Assembly (NCBI GenBank): GCA_021018815.1
Contig: JAITYX010000025.1
Coordinates: 5,256,001-5,320,000 of the forward strand
DNA: 64,000 bases
Origin: Talinum fruticosum
Taxonomy: Eukaryota > Streptophyta > Magnoliopsida > Caryophyllales > Talinaceae
Direction: 5' to 3'
Positions 46,423-58,190 of this stretch are shown here, piece after piece; positions within the stretch are counted from its first letter, which is position 1, and every line of letters begins with the position of its first letter. The notes under the pieces were generated by a model. That model searched no databases. It had not been told where the DNA came from and was given only the letters and a program-made list of their open reading frames with translations. Position numbers and translations under genes: made by a program.

Positions 46423-46669
46423 CATTTCAACTCATAAAGAGTTATACTCGAAATCAATATGCTCGAAAACGAAACTTCATTCATATATATACGAAATACA
46501 AAAACACAGAAAGTACATAGAAGAGAGGGTGAGAAAACTCTCCCTAAACAAGACAACAAAAGACAACAAATTTTCTAGAATTATTCTCCCCTTGCCTTTC
46601 AACAAAAAAAAAACACAAAAATTGGGCAAGAATGTATCAAGTTGATACAAATTTGATGTCCGGATGAAA

Positions 46670-48282
46670 AAAAGATTAAGACGGTGGAGCGAGTGCGGTC
46701 GTAGTGGAAGCGGATAAATGTGCGAGTGCGCCTTTGCCGATATGCTTATGAAGACGTTGAAGATCCGGGCGGTGGCAGCACCGGTATCTCTAGTAGGTCC
46801 TCGGCTTTGAGTGGCTGACCAAGAATGAGATCATCGAGAGGTTCATCCTCTTGAAATGCCACGGAGGGTGGTGCTTCCTCTAGCTTGACTCGCTGCGGAC
46901 TGTCCAGGCATCCGAAGGGTTTTATGACTCACTCGGACTGCCGACCGAGCTTATCGGTTTAGGTTGAGGAGCAGGAGCACCTTATCCCTCGGGTTCTTCC
47001 TTTGCTTCTCCTTCTTCCTTCTCTCCTTCCTCCTTCTCCTTAGAAGGAGCCGCTTTAACCATACCCTCCCCTTTTTCTTGAGTCGCTTCTCCAAATGGAG
47101 ACTAGGCGAGCCTCGAGGACTCTTCGGATGTTTCGAGCTGTCCAGTCCCGAGCTACTTTGGAGTGCCTTTCTTTGAGGAGCTTGATCATCTCCTACTGCT
47201 CCTTAACCAAAGCCTTCATTTTGAGGAGTACATCTTGCTACTCTCGAATTTGAGATTGGGTTGTTTTTTAGTTGATGGTCATGGACTGAAGGACGGTTTT
47301 AAAGGAGTAAAGAGTGTCCCGATTTCCATGGACACATAGGAGAGCTTATCTATTAGTGTTGCAAACAAGGCGGCGAGAGATAACATGAGAAGCACCTGAA
47401 GTGGAGGCACCGCCACGTGGATGAGGGAGTGAGAGAGGAGTTTAAGTTTGTGGCGGAGGAAAGGGTTGCCTCGGTTCCGAGCTATGGACCTAGACACTCG
47501 GTTGGGTTTCCTGGTATCCATAGCCGATAAGCTATTTTCTACCAACAACTATGGCAGCCTCGGACACTTCGTTTGGGTCCGAGGGAGCGGAACCTTGAAT
47601 TGTTTAAAGACAAGGGTGAGTAAGGCTCCAAAAGGAAGAGGGGAGGATTACTTAGTCCGAGCTGGCATAGAGGTCATTTACTCGATTATGGCGGGGAAGA
47701 GGTCTACGTCGTAGCCCTCGAGAATTTCAAACAAAGCTTTGAGAAACTTTGAATTTTGATTCTCTTTGCTTGAAAGATGAGAAGAGAAGGTTCTCATCAG
47801 CAAGAAACAGAGAAGTCAAGCCTCAATCTTCATCTAAGTCACGGAAAAGTTTTGCGTGACTCGGGGACTTCCTTGGCGTACTTTTCAAAGAACTCATCGA
47901 GTAACTTCATTGAAGGGGATGGGGTTGCTGTTGAGTAAAATGGAAGAAACCTTAAAATGTCGATGAAGGAGAGAGAGATTGATGCGAATGATGGTGTTGC
48001 GAAGTCGTAAGGTGATGATCCCCTCGGAGCTGGAAAGGTTTGAATAAAACTTAGCAACGAGTTATGGACATATGAATTGCTCAAACAGAGGAAATTGTAT
48101 ACCCCTGTGGTTTTGATGTGTTTGAACCACGAAAAGTTTATGGTTAGGAAGAATTTGTCATCCAACGTAAGATGTTAGGTGACAAGGATCTTAGAGGGCT
48201 TAGAAGGACCCTTTTAACTTTTGGTTCTAGGTTTCTTGGTGGCTGAACCTAGAAAATCTAGAGCGGAACCTCTTTTGGGCAT
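46670..48282 (-). pseudogene. SIRE envelope-like ORF, minus strand
   Basis: ATG at 48282-48280 starts MPKRGSALDFLGSATKKP, nearly the same as the plus-strand copy at 5521. The next readable block is 48165-47839: DDKFFLTINFSWFKHIKTTG, VYNFLCLSNSYV, LLDEFFEKYAKEVPESRK. Then a basic/proline region (MDTRKPNRVSRSIARNRG, about 47520), a helical region with Q-E-M-K-A-L-V (about 47210), an acidic lysine-rich part (47050-46960), and the end T-T-A-L-A-P-P-S near 46680. Frameshifts and stops throughout. An AG/CT run at 48322-48357 lies just upstream of the start. Confidence 0.75.
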
Positions 48283-48324
48283 GTTTGAGAGGTTTTGAGA
48301 TGAAAGAGAGCGGCTCGAAGAGAT

Positions 48325-48357
<33 letters not shown>

Positions 48358-48863
48358 TGCGAGAGTACTGAGAGTTCTTGAGAGCTTCAGAGTGCTTTAG
48401 ATTGCAAGAGTGTAGGTTAGCAGAGAGTAAAGTAGCGAAATGAAGGAAAATAGATGTTATTTATAACGAAAGGAATGTCCTTCGATATCCGTTCGACCCA
48501 ATTCGTGACGGTCGCCTTAGACCGGTGTTTCGTTCTGCTCTCCAACGGTTAGAATTCCAGTGTACTGTCTCGCAACAGCTAGTTCACCGATCGTTGCGTG
48601 CGATAAAGAGAAAGAGAGAGAGAAATTTTAAAAGAAATTTCGAAATGCTCGACTAATCTAGAGATGATTTCGGAAGTTTAATGTCCAATTTTCTCAAAAG
48701 CTGAGTCCGACTCAATAAAGTTTCGAGTGACTCAAAATGCAAACGAGATAATAACTCCTAGCTCAGTATCACTAGGTCAACTAAACTAATTGTTATTAAC
48801 ACAAAGAAAAGAAACATGTAACACATAATCATGCAAGATAATTTCACATAAAAATACACATAA
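48283..48863 (-). other. Pol-env spacer with TATA-type word
   Basis: Non-coding. A (GA)n run at about 48322-48357 and the inverse of ttataaata at about 48454 correspond to the spacer elements of the other SIRE copies. Confidence 0.5.
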
Positions 48864-50690
48864 TCATGCACTTATCATGCCAAGTTCATTCCTAATGAAG
48901 TAAAACTGATCCTCACTAAGTGGCTTAGTAAAGATATTAGCTAATTGAAACTTTTTAGGAATGAATTCAAGTTCAATATCACCTTTCTCATAATGGTCTC
49001 TCAGAAAATTATACCTGACCTCAATATGCTTTGTCCTTGAGTACTGAAGCTGGATTCTTAGTGATGCTGATTGCACTCGATTGTCACACTTGATTGGAAT
49101 TGATTTGAATGAAAGTCAAAGGTCTTTTAATTATTGCTTGATCCATAGAATCCGAGCACACCATGCTCCAGCTAAAATGTACTCAACTTGAGCAATTGAT
49201 AGAGCAACTGAGTTCTACTTCTTTGAGTGCCAAGATGTAATGGATTGACCAAAAACTGGCATGCTCCTGAGGTGCTCTTTCTATCGACTTTGTATCCGAG
49301 CATAGTCAGCATCCGAGTATCCAGTGAGCGTCGGTTCGAGTCTCTTGAGAACCATAGACCTAGATTCCGAGTCCCTACAAGATATCTAAAGATTCTCTTC
49401 ACCGCAGTGAGATGTGATTCTTTTGGATTAACTTGAAATCTTGCACACGGACATACGAGTAAACATTATGTCCGGCCTACTTGGATGTGAGATAAAGCGA
49501 GAGATCCAATCATACCTCGATAGAGTTTCTGATCTACTACTTTACCCTTTTCATCTAAGTCCAGTTTTATGTTGCTACTCATTGGTGTTGCTTGCATATT
49601 TTGCATCTTAAAGCTTGTACTTCTTCATCAACTCCTTGGTATACTTTGATTCATAGACATAGAATGTCATTTTTGTCTTGCTTGACTTGTAGACCAAGAA
49701 AAAATTGAGCTCTACCATCATGCTCATTTGGAATTCCTGTCTCTTTAACTCGGAAAAATCTCGACAGAAATTTTCATTAGTAGCTCCAAAGATTATATCA
49801 TCAACATAGATTTGAATAATAATAAAGTCTTTCCCCTTGGTTTTTATGAAAAAATTTTGTCAATCTCACCTCTTTTGAAATTATTGTCAACCAAGAAACT
49901 ACTCGAGTCTTTCATACTAAGCTCCGGGAGCTTGTTTAAGACCATAGAGAGCCTTATGCAATTTGAAAACATGATTTTGAAATTCTGAGATTTCAAATCC
50001 AGGGGTTGCTGAACATAGACTTCCTCTTGAATGAAACCATTCAGAGAGGCACATTTGACATCCATTTGATATAATTTAATATTCATGCTTGCTTGTAAAT
50101 GCTAATACGATTTTAATTACTTTAATCCTAGCAACTGGTGCAAAGGTTTCCCCATAATCAATTCTTTCTTCTTGATTGTAACCTTGAGCCACAAGTCTAG
50201 CCTTATTTCCGATTACCAGCCCACCCTCATCCAGTTTGTTCTTGAAAACCCATTTAGTTCCTATCACTTGGGTGGTCGGAAGGTTGTTTTGTCAAAGTCA
50301 ACACTTGGTTTCTTTCAAATTGATTAGGTTCCTCTTGCATGGCCTCTACCCATTTAGGTTCATTTAGGGCCTATAGTGCATTTCCGGGTTTAGTTAATGA
50401 TATGAATGTAGTGAATGTACATAGATTTTACAAAGAAGAGTGAGTTCTTACCCCACTTGTTGATGTTTGACAATATGTTTTTGAGTGGGTAACTCGAAGC
50501 ATATGGTGTACTGTTCTCTGGTTTACCAAATTTGTGGGTTGAATAGCTTGATCTTCGGTGATCCGATATGATTGAGCATGCTCATTTGTTTGACCTTCAG
50601 CGATCCGAGATGGTTCTAGAGCTGGTTCAATCTGAGTCATGATATTCCGAGCTACTTCATTGGAATGTACTTGCCTTCTTGTATGATGTT
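48864..50690 (-). pseudogene. SIRE RT-RNase H with linker
   Basis: Minus strand. MIGTKWVFKNKLDEGGLVIG, KARLVAQGYNQEERIDYGET (50267-50150); YQMDVKCASLNGFIQEEVYV (50075-50010); the active site IYVDDIIFGATN with YVDD intact at 49808-49797; VELNFFLGLQVKQ (about 49715). RNase H: MKRIFRYLVGTRNLGLW (49402), YKVDRKSTSGACQFL (49300), then TKHIEVRYNFLRDHYEKGDI and the end ELGMISA at 48864. Nearly the full RT-RNase H order is present but split by frameshifts. The part 50718-50430 is a Q/E/H-rich linker that normally follows integrase. Confidence 0.8.
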
Positions 50691-50825
50691 CGAGTACATC
50701 TTCATCGTGGTCCAGCATGAACGCATTCCATTAGCTTCTTCTACTCGCACGAAATTTGATCCTTTGAACTTAGGTGGTCTGCTGGAAGATCTTCCTTTAT
50801 CGAACTCTCCATAGTTCTAAGCCAT
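50691..50825 (-). pseudogene. SIRE gag N-terminus fused to integrase-RT linker
   Basis: ATG at 50825-50823 followed by A, a stop, N-Y-G-E-F-D-K-G-R-S-S-S-R-P-P, then after a shift M-L-D-H-D-E-D-V, the start of the gag capsid region. Near 50690 the sequence jumps to the linker after integrase, so roughly 3 kb of gag, protease and integrase are missing. Confidence 0.65.
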
Positions 50826-50870
50826 CTGATCTTTAGACCTTTAGGCTGTTACATCATTTACGAAAGGCTA

Positions 50871-50883
50871 GGCTCTTATACCA
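50871..50883 (-). other. Primer binding site, initiator-Met type (inverted)
   Basis: Inverse reads tggtataagagcc, 2 bp inside the 5' LTR edge at 50886. One base differs from the canonical tRNA complement. Confidence 0.8.
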
Positions 50884-50885
50884 AT

Positions 50886-52363
50886 TGAAGGTTTTCTCTT
50901 GGACGAGTCTTGGTTACCCTAGAGGGGGTTCACAAGGTGATGAGGAAATTTTAACAACCTTGGACAAATGAAGCTTGAAAAGAATAATCAAGACAGTCTT
51001 AGTCTATATTGGACTCAAAAAATATGAACTCGGATTTAAGTGGAAACCCTCCTGGGGCAGAATACCACAGCCGGTGTAAGTCTAAGCACCAAGTCATCCA
51101 CTATTTTCAATCCACAAAATACAGTAGGCTGACTCAACCAAAATTGCTCCCTTAAACAATTCCTTACAGAGTTTTCCTAGACTAAAAAATTCCCTTATTT
51201 GATCTAGTACTTCCTAACTGAGGTAACCTTTACAGTTAGGGACAAGCGAGCTGAGTTAACCCTTACAGCTTAGTCAAGGGACCTTACACGAGAGTAAGAA
51301 AGAGTATGTAACCGATTATAAGACTTTACAACTCAAAAAGTATGAATTACAACTGGGAGTTGTAAGTAGAAGATTGAGTATGAATACAATGACTTTGCTT
51401 AAGTAATGTTTATTGACAATAATTCCAACAATCATCAAGTCTTTAGAGTGGGCTTCTATTTAAAGATGACCAAGCAGATTAGCCGTTTTGACTAGTTTCG
51501 ACCAGAAGTCCTTTGTGACCGTTGTAACGGTTCTTCCGAGTGACTCGAAAAGATTTGTTGAGATGTGAACATTGTGCAAAGGCTCTTGACTCCTAAGGTG
51601 TTCCAATCAACTGGTGTTGTCTGATATATAGGGTGGAAACCACCGTTGAGCTTAGCGTTGAAGTTTTCCAGTTTTGGAAGCAAACGGCCACGACACAACA
51701 TTTGGGCCTTGTTCGAAGTAGAAAAGCCTTGTCTACTGGTGATTGACAACTTGAAGCCGATTACTTTTGTATTTAAAAAATGAGATAACCTCGTTTAGAT
51801 AACCTACAAAAGTAAACAATTTTTGTTCTCAAAGTATGAAACACTTGTGGTCCATAATTAGGCAAGGATAATAATTTTATTAACATAACTAAGTGCATAA
51901 TTATTTAAGGCCTAGAATAATGAAATTTTCTGAGTCTAATATTCATTATACTCAAATTTCATCAGAGTTAGTCTTAAGAAAAATCAAGTTATAAGAGTGA
52001 GAAAATATCGAGTATAAGTACTTAATCTAGACAAATAACTCTTAAACAAACACGCTGACCTAAAAATAGGAATTAACAGTGGAATTCAATTTGCTTTGAA
52101 ATATGCGAGTCGGAACTTAGATATGAAGTGTTTGAGAGATTATTTGAGCATGCGATAAATCTGAGTGGTGTCCGAGTGACTCGAAACATCAATGAAAGTT
52201 GATAGAGAAGAATGTGTTTTTGAGTTAGTTAGATTCGAATGAAAACATATACAATAGTTTCTATAGTACTCGGAATGACTTGTAATCAAAACCTAGGAGG
52301 GATGAGGTTTGTACCTATCTTTGTTAGTACTCGGAATGGTCTAGTTTCGAGTCCGAGTCTTCA
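50886..52363 (-). repeat. SIRE 5' LTR (1478 bp)
   Basis: Inverse starts TGAAGACTCGGACTC and ends aaaccttca. Partner of 44533-45989. Confidence 0.88.
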
Positions 52364-52368
52364 CAATC
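52364..52368 (+). repeat. Target site duplication CAATC (right)
   Basis: Matches 44528-44532. The host pol sequence resumes here. Confidence 0.85.
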
Positions 52369-52631
52369 TGCTCAACATCTCCGAGTTGTGTGACAAAGGT
52401 CAAGAGGTAAGATTTACTCGGACAAACTGCTATATTTCGATGTAATTACCAAGGAGACTAAGCTCTCATGTAATGCATATACTATTCCTCTGTGTGACCC
52501 AAGCCATAACTTATCTTGTTTAAAAGCATCATTGCATGATGATTCTTGGATATGGCATCGCGAGACTAGGTCATGTTAGCATGCACACTATCAAAAAGCT
52601 TTCATCTCACGAGTTTAGTTACGGGTTTACC
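52364..52631 (+). pseudogene. SIRE GAG-pre-integrase fragment (continuation)
   Basis: Continues the frame broken at 44532: NLLNISELCDKGQEVRFT, then ITKETKLSCNAYTIPLCDPS, and W-I-W-H-R-E-T with decayed histidines of the pre-integrase domain (family W-H-R-R-L-G-H). It ends abruptly at ggtttacc where a different repeat begins, so RT and the 3' LTR of this copy are absent. Confidence 0.75.
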
Positions 52632-52825
52632 TGTAAGACCCGTGATTTTGGGTTGAGCGATTATACAAGTTAAATTAATTATTTATCCTTAATTAAATTA
52701 AGTAGGTCGAATGACCAAGTTATGTTCGTGGTTAGATATTTATAAAATTATTTGAGCGAATTATTATTAGTCCGCGTATTTATAATTAGTAACGCGTATT
52801 AATTCCTTTCTCCGAATTTTCTGAT
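52632..52825 (+). repeat. Dispersed repeat fragment, TGTAAGACCC end
   Basis: Inverse-oriented relative of 15991-16231, starting sharply with tgtaagacccgtgattttgg. Unidentified family, possibly a gypsy LTR start. Confidence 0.5.
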
Positions 52826-52829
52826 AGGC

Positions 52830-53236
52830 GAGGTACATATAAATCAAAGTGGAACTCAAAGTATATTAGGCTTGTTTAATAAACCTACAAAAGCAAATCA
52901 AATCAAAGTTTAATAAACCTAGCACGAGTGTGTGAGCCATGTCTAGAAATGGGTAATTTACATGTCGTTAGTGTTTCCCGACTAGAAACGGGCAACTTTT
53001 GTAGTTCAAAAGTATACTTGGCTTGTTTAATAAACTTACAAAAGTACATCAAAGTGGTACTCAAAGTATAAAAATACTTTGGTCTAAGAATAGGCAAAGA
53101 CAATAATTAATTCAAAGTAATTAAGCATTTAATTATGTTCAACCTAAAAGAATGGAATTTTCTGAGTGTTAGGTCCAATTCCATCTTGAGTCCATTCTTT
53201 AAATGATCAAGTCAATAAGAATAAAGAATCGGAATA
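52830..53236 (-). repeat. SIRE LTR fragment
   Basis: Matches the middle-to-outer part of the inverted SIRE LTRs (compare about 33480-33690). It contains a partial internal duplication of the tttaataaacctacaaaag block at 52872-53044. The outer LTR end and PPT are missing. Confidence 0.65.
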
Positions 53237-53545
53237 CGGGATGTTAGACAAAAAAATCACGTAACCAAAGAGAAACGAAATTTTTAGTTTGAAATTAGGA
53301 GGGAGGGGCGGTGTGTCCGGAGGTTAAAGAATGAGCTATGCGCCTGCGCCTATATGCTTGAGTAGAGGTAGCTGGGCAAGGTGGCATTAATAGGAGTACA
53401 TCAAGCAAAGGAGGGATCCGGGTTCTATAAACCGGAGCGAGATCTTCCTTTTCTTCGAGGCTAGGGCTTTGGACTCAGCAGCTTCACCAGCCTCTTTTGA
53501 GGCATTGTGAATGTGATCAAAAGAGATCACCTCATATTCAAAATT
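53237..53545 (-). pseudogene. SIRE env-like C-terminal remnant
   Basis: Similar to 34410-34720 (gatgttagacaaaaaaa, the inverse of the proline-rich env end). Heavily decayed, with no open frame. Confidence 0.5.
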
Positions 53546-53559
53546 ATTTTCTAACTATC

Positions 53560-53863
53560 CATTTCCGCCCTTTCCAAAAATTCGTTTTACAAAGACCCAT
53601 ACTCTAGAAGGCATGTGGGGAGGCACGACCCCGGTCCGCCTAGGCCCGTGGTTCCTATACTTTGGTTCTTTTGAAAGAACCCTAGTAATAGGCTAAATCT
53701 AACGGCAGTTCTATAGAACAATCGTTGTCATGGGTTCTTCTTTACTATGGTTTTGAAGCTGTAGTAAAAGATGCATGCGTACAAGGATTGCCACATAGAC
53801 GACGCTCTGTTAAGTGTAGTTAAAGGTCATTTTGAATCATAGTTAAATGTGGTTCTTGTAGTA
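53560..53863. mobile_element. Possible CACTA-related end fragment
   Basis: The right edge gtggttcttgtagtag is close to the inverse of the terminus at 63123, and the interior has ggttcttttgaaagaacc and gttctatagaac palindromes. It replaces the env-like N-terminus of the surrounding SIRE remnant. The left end was not found. Confidence 0.35.
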
Positions 53864-54606
53864 GTAGAGAAAGCAAGAGATAGCAAAGTGAATGAATGAC
53901 GGTGAACATGGACTATTTATAGAACAATAGCTACGATAGAACAAAAGCCTTTGTGGGTCATCTCCAAGAGTAACGGCTAGCGGATCGTTTGACGTTTCGA
54001 TGAGCAACAATTATATCCTAGAAACTACTTCCTTCTAATGAATAGTTTTCTGATTGTTCCCATGAAAGAGAGAGAAAAAGAATTTTCCTAAAACATTTCC
54101 ATGATTTTTCATTTATTTAAAGATGATGTCCACTTTTCTCAAAAGCCGAGTCCGACTTAGTAATATGTCTAAGTTACTTGGAACACAATCAAAAACACAA
54201 TAACTCATAGTTCAATCTCATTCTAGTTCAACTAATCCATTTGTTATTATCTCAAAAAAATTAATAAACAACCAATCTCATTAATCACTCAAATTATCAT
54301 GCACTTAGTAAAATAATCATGTAATCATCATGCCAAGTTCATTCCTAATAAAGCAAAATCGATATTCACTCAAATGTTTTATGAACATATCGGTAACTTG
54401 ATTTTGGTAGGAATAAATTAAAGTTCAATATTACCCTTTTTAGAGTGGTCTTTTATAAGCGATACCTGACCTTAATGCGTTTCGTTTTTAGTGCTAAACT
54501 GGATTCTTAGTAATACTGATGGGACTTTGATTATCACACTTGATTGGAGTAGATATGAATGACAAACCAAGATCCTTCAAGTGTTGCTTGATCCATTGAA
54601 TATGAG
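53864..54606 (-). pseudogene. SIRE spacer and RNase H remnant
   Basis: Spacer 53864-54320 with the TATA-like inverse at 53917, then the RNase H end 54330-54606 (tgccaagttcattcctaataaagcaaa...). It is interrupted at 54606 by a gypsy element. The continuation is at 62535. Confidence 0.7.
54602..54606 (+). repeat. Target site duplication ATGAG (left)
   Basis: ATGAG directly before the LTR; repeated at 62535-62539. Confidence 0.85.
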
Positions 54607-55257
54607 TGTAGGAGGCAAAAATTTGTTAGCCAACTATGTGTTGCCACGTGGAAAATTAATTATTTTTATTTCACCTATTGCAAATTGCCAAGTCCGAAAT
54701 TGGCTTCGGAAAGCCTTTAAAATTAAAATCAAAAGAAATCAAATTCCGGCCGGTTAGAAGTTGCCACGTGTCGTTGATGATGTAGTAAATAGTAAATATT
54801 TCTTTTAAGAAATAATTACTAAATTATGGGCCTAGGCCCAAAACCCAAGCCAAACCCTATCTTCAAAAAGCTATAAATAGAGGTCATTTCCTCATTTCTA
54901 GGGACATTCGAGCATCTGCGAAATCCAGAGCTCAAACTACAAACGACATCCAGGTACCAAACGCCAACGATCAAAGTCTGCAACCGTTTAGAAATTAGAG
55001 TCAATGATTCAAATTCAAGACTCTCAACACATCTAGATCAAGAACCATTCAGCGTTCATCATTTGCCTCAACATCAACATTTGAGATCAAGTTACAACGC
55101 CCTCGAATCATTCAAGTTTCAAGGAGATTGAATCGGAGGATTACGTTTATCGTATTCAATACAGAGATTGTACCCATTAACCAAAAATTAATACAAATTA
55201 TATTTGTTTGCTAATTTCCGGTCTTTATTTATTTTAAACTCGAAATTTGTGTTTACA
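54607..55257 (+). repeat. 5' LTR of TR-GAG element
   Basis: TGTAGGAGGCAAAAATTTG ... GTTTACA. TATA box ctataaatag at 54871. Confidence 0.9.
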
Positions 55258-55262
55258 AATTT

Positions 55263-55280
55263 TGGCACGCTCGGTGGGAC
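55263..55280 (+). other. Primer binding site candidate
   Basis: tggcacgctcggtgggac, 5 bp after the LTR. It starts with the TGG expected from a tRNA CCA end; the tRNA is not identified. Confidence 0.5.
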
Positions 55281-55340
55281 ATCTCTGCCTCTCATCTCTT
55301 TCTCCAAACAAATCAACACTCTACATCTTTGAAGAACACA

Positions 55341-57960
55341 TGGCTCCCAAGAATGCCGTCGCTCAATCTTCAAAGAACAAAACCATTGGATCTACTTCTC
55401 AAGGATCCACCAATGCTAGCAATACATCTAGTAGAATGATAACTAGAAGTATGGCAAGAGTTGCTTGTCATCTGTTGCTACAAAGGAACCAAGTGTAGTT
55501 GCACTATTTCAGCTACGTCCGATTCGAAACCTTGACTCCAACCCGCTCAATGGGGTCAATCAAACTGGGTCGCATATCAATTTGAAGGAGAGAATTGTTC
55601 CTCTTTTCAACTTGAAGCGAGAAGATTCCTCGCGAGATGGACGAAATCCAAGCTCACACCAACCCTATCTTCATGCTGTCTCGAAGAAGAAGTCGATGAT
55701 TATGCCGGTGAGGATTCCATGCCCCCGTCTCCCAATGACTCGTCGTTCTCTCATTCTGAAGCCGAATCTTCTAACACTCGTCATCATGCCAGTAATGGTG
55801 ATAGGAGCTATCAATATTGAAGAACAAGCTGAATGAGGTGAAGGAAACACTAGCAAGACTTGCTAGAGAAAGCGCGAAAAGGATGCACAAATCAAGCTTC
55901 AAAGCGAGCAAATCGCTAGCCTGACAGAGAAGTTGGAGAAGAAGTCATCCGAAGCTTCTAACAAAGGCTCTCACAACGGGGGTATGATAAGGAGTCCAAC
56001 CACGATGAAGAATCGACGATGAACCGAAGGAGACTCCATCGACCTCAATGTTCGTTGAACAAATCCGAACTTAATTGCAAAGGCGGTTAAGAATCAACTA
56101 GGAGAAGGGTCTCGTAAGTCTCACTCGTACACGAAACCCTATACTAAGAGGATTGATGCCCTAAGAATGCCGCATGGCTATCAACCACCAGTAATTCCAA
56201 CAGTTCGATGGTAAAGGCAATCCTAAGCAACACATTGCGCATTTCATCGAAACCTGCGGCAATGCTGGCACGGAAGGAGATAGGTTGGTAAAGCGGTTCG
56301 TTCGAACTCGAAAGAATTACTTTTGACTGGTACACGGACTTAGAGCCAGAATCCATTAACAGCTGGGAGCATATGGAACAAGCATTCCTTAACGGGTTCT
56401 ATAGCACCCAACGCATTGTTAGTATGACGGAGTCGACTAATACAAGGCAGCGAAAAGAGGAACTAGTTCTAGAGAACATCAATCGTCTGGACGGCCCTCG
56501 GCCTCGAATGCAAGGATAGATTATCTAAAGCATCTGCTGTGGAAATGTGCACTCATGGCATGCAATAGGACTTGCTTTACATTCTCGCGGTGAGCAAGCC
56601 AAGAACTTTTCGGGAATTGGCTACCTAGGCTCATGACATCGAGATGACAATAGCGAGGCCATCGTAATAAGCCTTCATCCTCTTATGAATCAAAGAAGGA
56701 CAAAGGCGAGTACAAGAATAGTACTAAGTCTTTAAAAACACGAGCAATGTGTATTTCCACTTGGAGAGTCGGTGCAAATTTCTGGAAAGCCCAAATCAAA
56801 GCAAAAGAAAATCATAAAGGATGTTACGAAGAAGCGTCCCATACTAAAAGAGCTTCAGGAGAAGAAATACCCATTCCCAAACTCGGACTTGTCGGGAATG
56901 TTAGATGACTTGTTAGAGAACAAGGTGATTGAACTTCGTGAACCAAAACAACTAGAAGAAGCCGAAAAGGCTTCTTATCCAAAATATTGTCGATACCATA
57001 AGGTTATTAGTCACCCTCTTGAGAAGTGTATCACACTCAAAGAGCGCATTATGCGATTGGCCAAAGATGGAAATATCATATTAGATTTGGATGACACGAG
57101 TAGAGAGCAATTGTACCTTCATCCAACTAGAGAACCCTCCAACTCGGTCTCCTAAAATAGAGTTGCTTACACTTCAATTTGGAAATGCGGAACCGGTGAT
57201 CTTGCCGATAACGGTACAAACACCGCGTATGGAAGTCGATCCTACTGTAGATATTCCGGATGAAGATCAAGAAGGATGGACCCTTGTCACTCGTCGAAGG
57301 CCGAGGAGACAAAGTCATGTTCAATCACCATCTGTCCATCGTAGAAAAGGCAAAGCGAAGGAAGAATCCTAGGCATACGAAGAACAAGAAAAGGTCGAAG
57401 GTAAACAAAAAGGGGAAATCCAACTCTGTTAACTTATTTGAACAAGAGCCACTTGTTCCAATCACCTTAGAGGAGTTCTTTCGACAAATTTCTTTGAGAA
57501 AGTCACGGTGAACATGACTTCGTGTTTAGAACTCGAAGATGAAGAAGAGATGGAAGACAATGATGATGAAGATGTCCAACCTACCGCAAGGTCCTCGAGT
57601 GTTCGATAGGTTGCGATCGTCTACTTCGGAAAGACGCCCTTCCGTGTTCACATGAATAGGGGAGACCAAAATCCCAAACCCTCGATATTCTATAGAATAA
57701 AAGGAAGCGGGCAGTCAAGACCTTCGGTTTTCAGCAAAATCAAGAAGGAAAAAGATGTGTCTAAGTCATCGTCGGTTCAGCGAAAAGACTCGGTGTTCTA
57801 TCGTCTTGGCGATACAAATGAAGTACAAAGTTCTATCCCTTCCTGGATGAAGTGCATCTCAACACTTGGACATAAAGACGAGATGGCTTCGCTGAGAGTA
57901 AAAAGACGCATTGTGGTCCATACGAGTCAACTAGGTGATTCTAGGCCTAACGAAGTTAGA
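55341..57960 (+). pseudogene. Gypsy gag (TR-GAG element)
   Basis: Starts MAPKNAVAQSSKNKTIGSTS, then MITRSMAR. Further: YTKPYTKRIDALRMPHGYQP (about 56130), QQFDGKGNPKQHIAHFIETC and GTEGDRLVKRFVRT (56200-56310), the core of a retrotransposon gag capsid. The long open part 56772-57155 has KYPFPNSDLSGMLDDLLENK and a zinc-knuckle-like YPKYCRYHKVISHPLEKC at about 56985-57030 (C-x2-H then H-x4-C). It continues with EGWTLVTRRRPRRQ (57276), LEEFFRQISLRKS (57470), and RPSVFSKIKKEKDV (57730). Frameshifts occur near 55465, 56310 and 57500. Gag packages element RNA. Confidence 0.75.
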
Positions 57961-58190
57961 ATATTATCACGGGCATAAAAAGACGCACGTCCGAAGTAGA
58001 AGATCGGGTACTTCTAGTAAGAAGGCGATTATCGTGTCACACAAGATTGGAATCAAGATCAATTCAAAGTGGGATGGTCCCTATGTGGTGCGAGAAGTAT
58101 ACACAAATGGTGCCTACAAGATAGTGGATACTTGAAGGGGTATGAGTTGATCCAGTAAATGGAAAATTCTTGAAGTTTTATTATTCTTGA
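57961..58190 (+). pseudogene. Pol C-terminal end joined to gag
   Basis: IIVSHKIGIKINSKWDGPYV, VREVYTNGAYKIVD, then N-G-K-F-L-K-F-Y-Y with a stop near 58190. This is the last segment of gypsy pol after integrase, with the typical K-W-D-G-P-Y-V-V and N-G-A-Y-K words. It follows gag directly, so protease to integrase core were deleted. Confidence 0.75.

Larger units (their letters stand above)
44533..52363 (-). mobile_element. SIRE copia element, minus strand, complete ends, TSD
   Basis: 7831 bp with both LTRs (44533-45989, 50886-52363), primer site, PPT and a perfect 5-bp duplication CAATC on both sides. Across the insertion the host frame joins as LKYN / NLLNISELCDKG, proving the target was a plus-strand SIRE pol. 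Internally it keeps the gag start, RT, RNase H, spacer and env-like ORF. Most of gag, protease and integrase are deleted near 50690, so it could not have moved in its present form. Confidence 0.9.

Noticed and set aside
48322..48357. GA-rich run as a polypurine tract
   Set aside because: It is a simple GA microsatellite upstream of the env-like start and has no LTR next to it.
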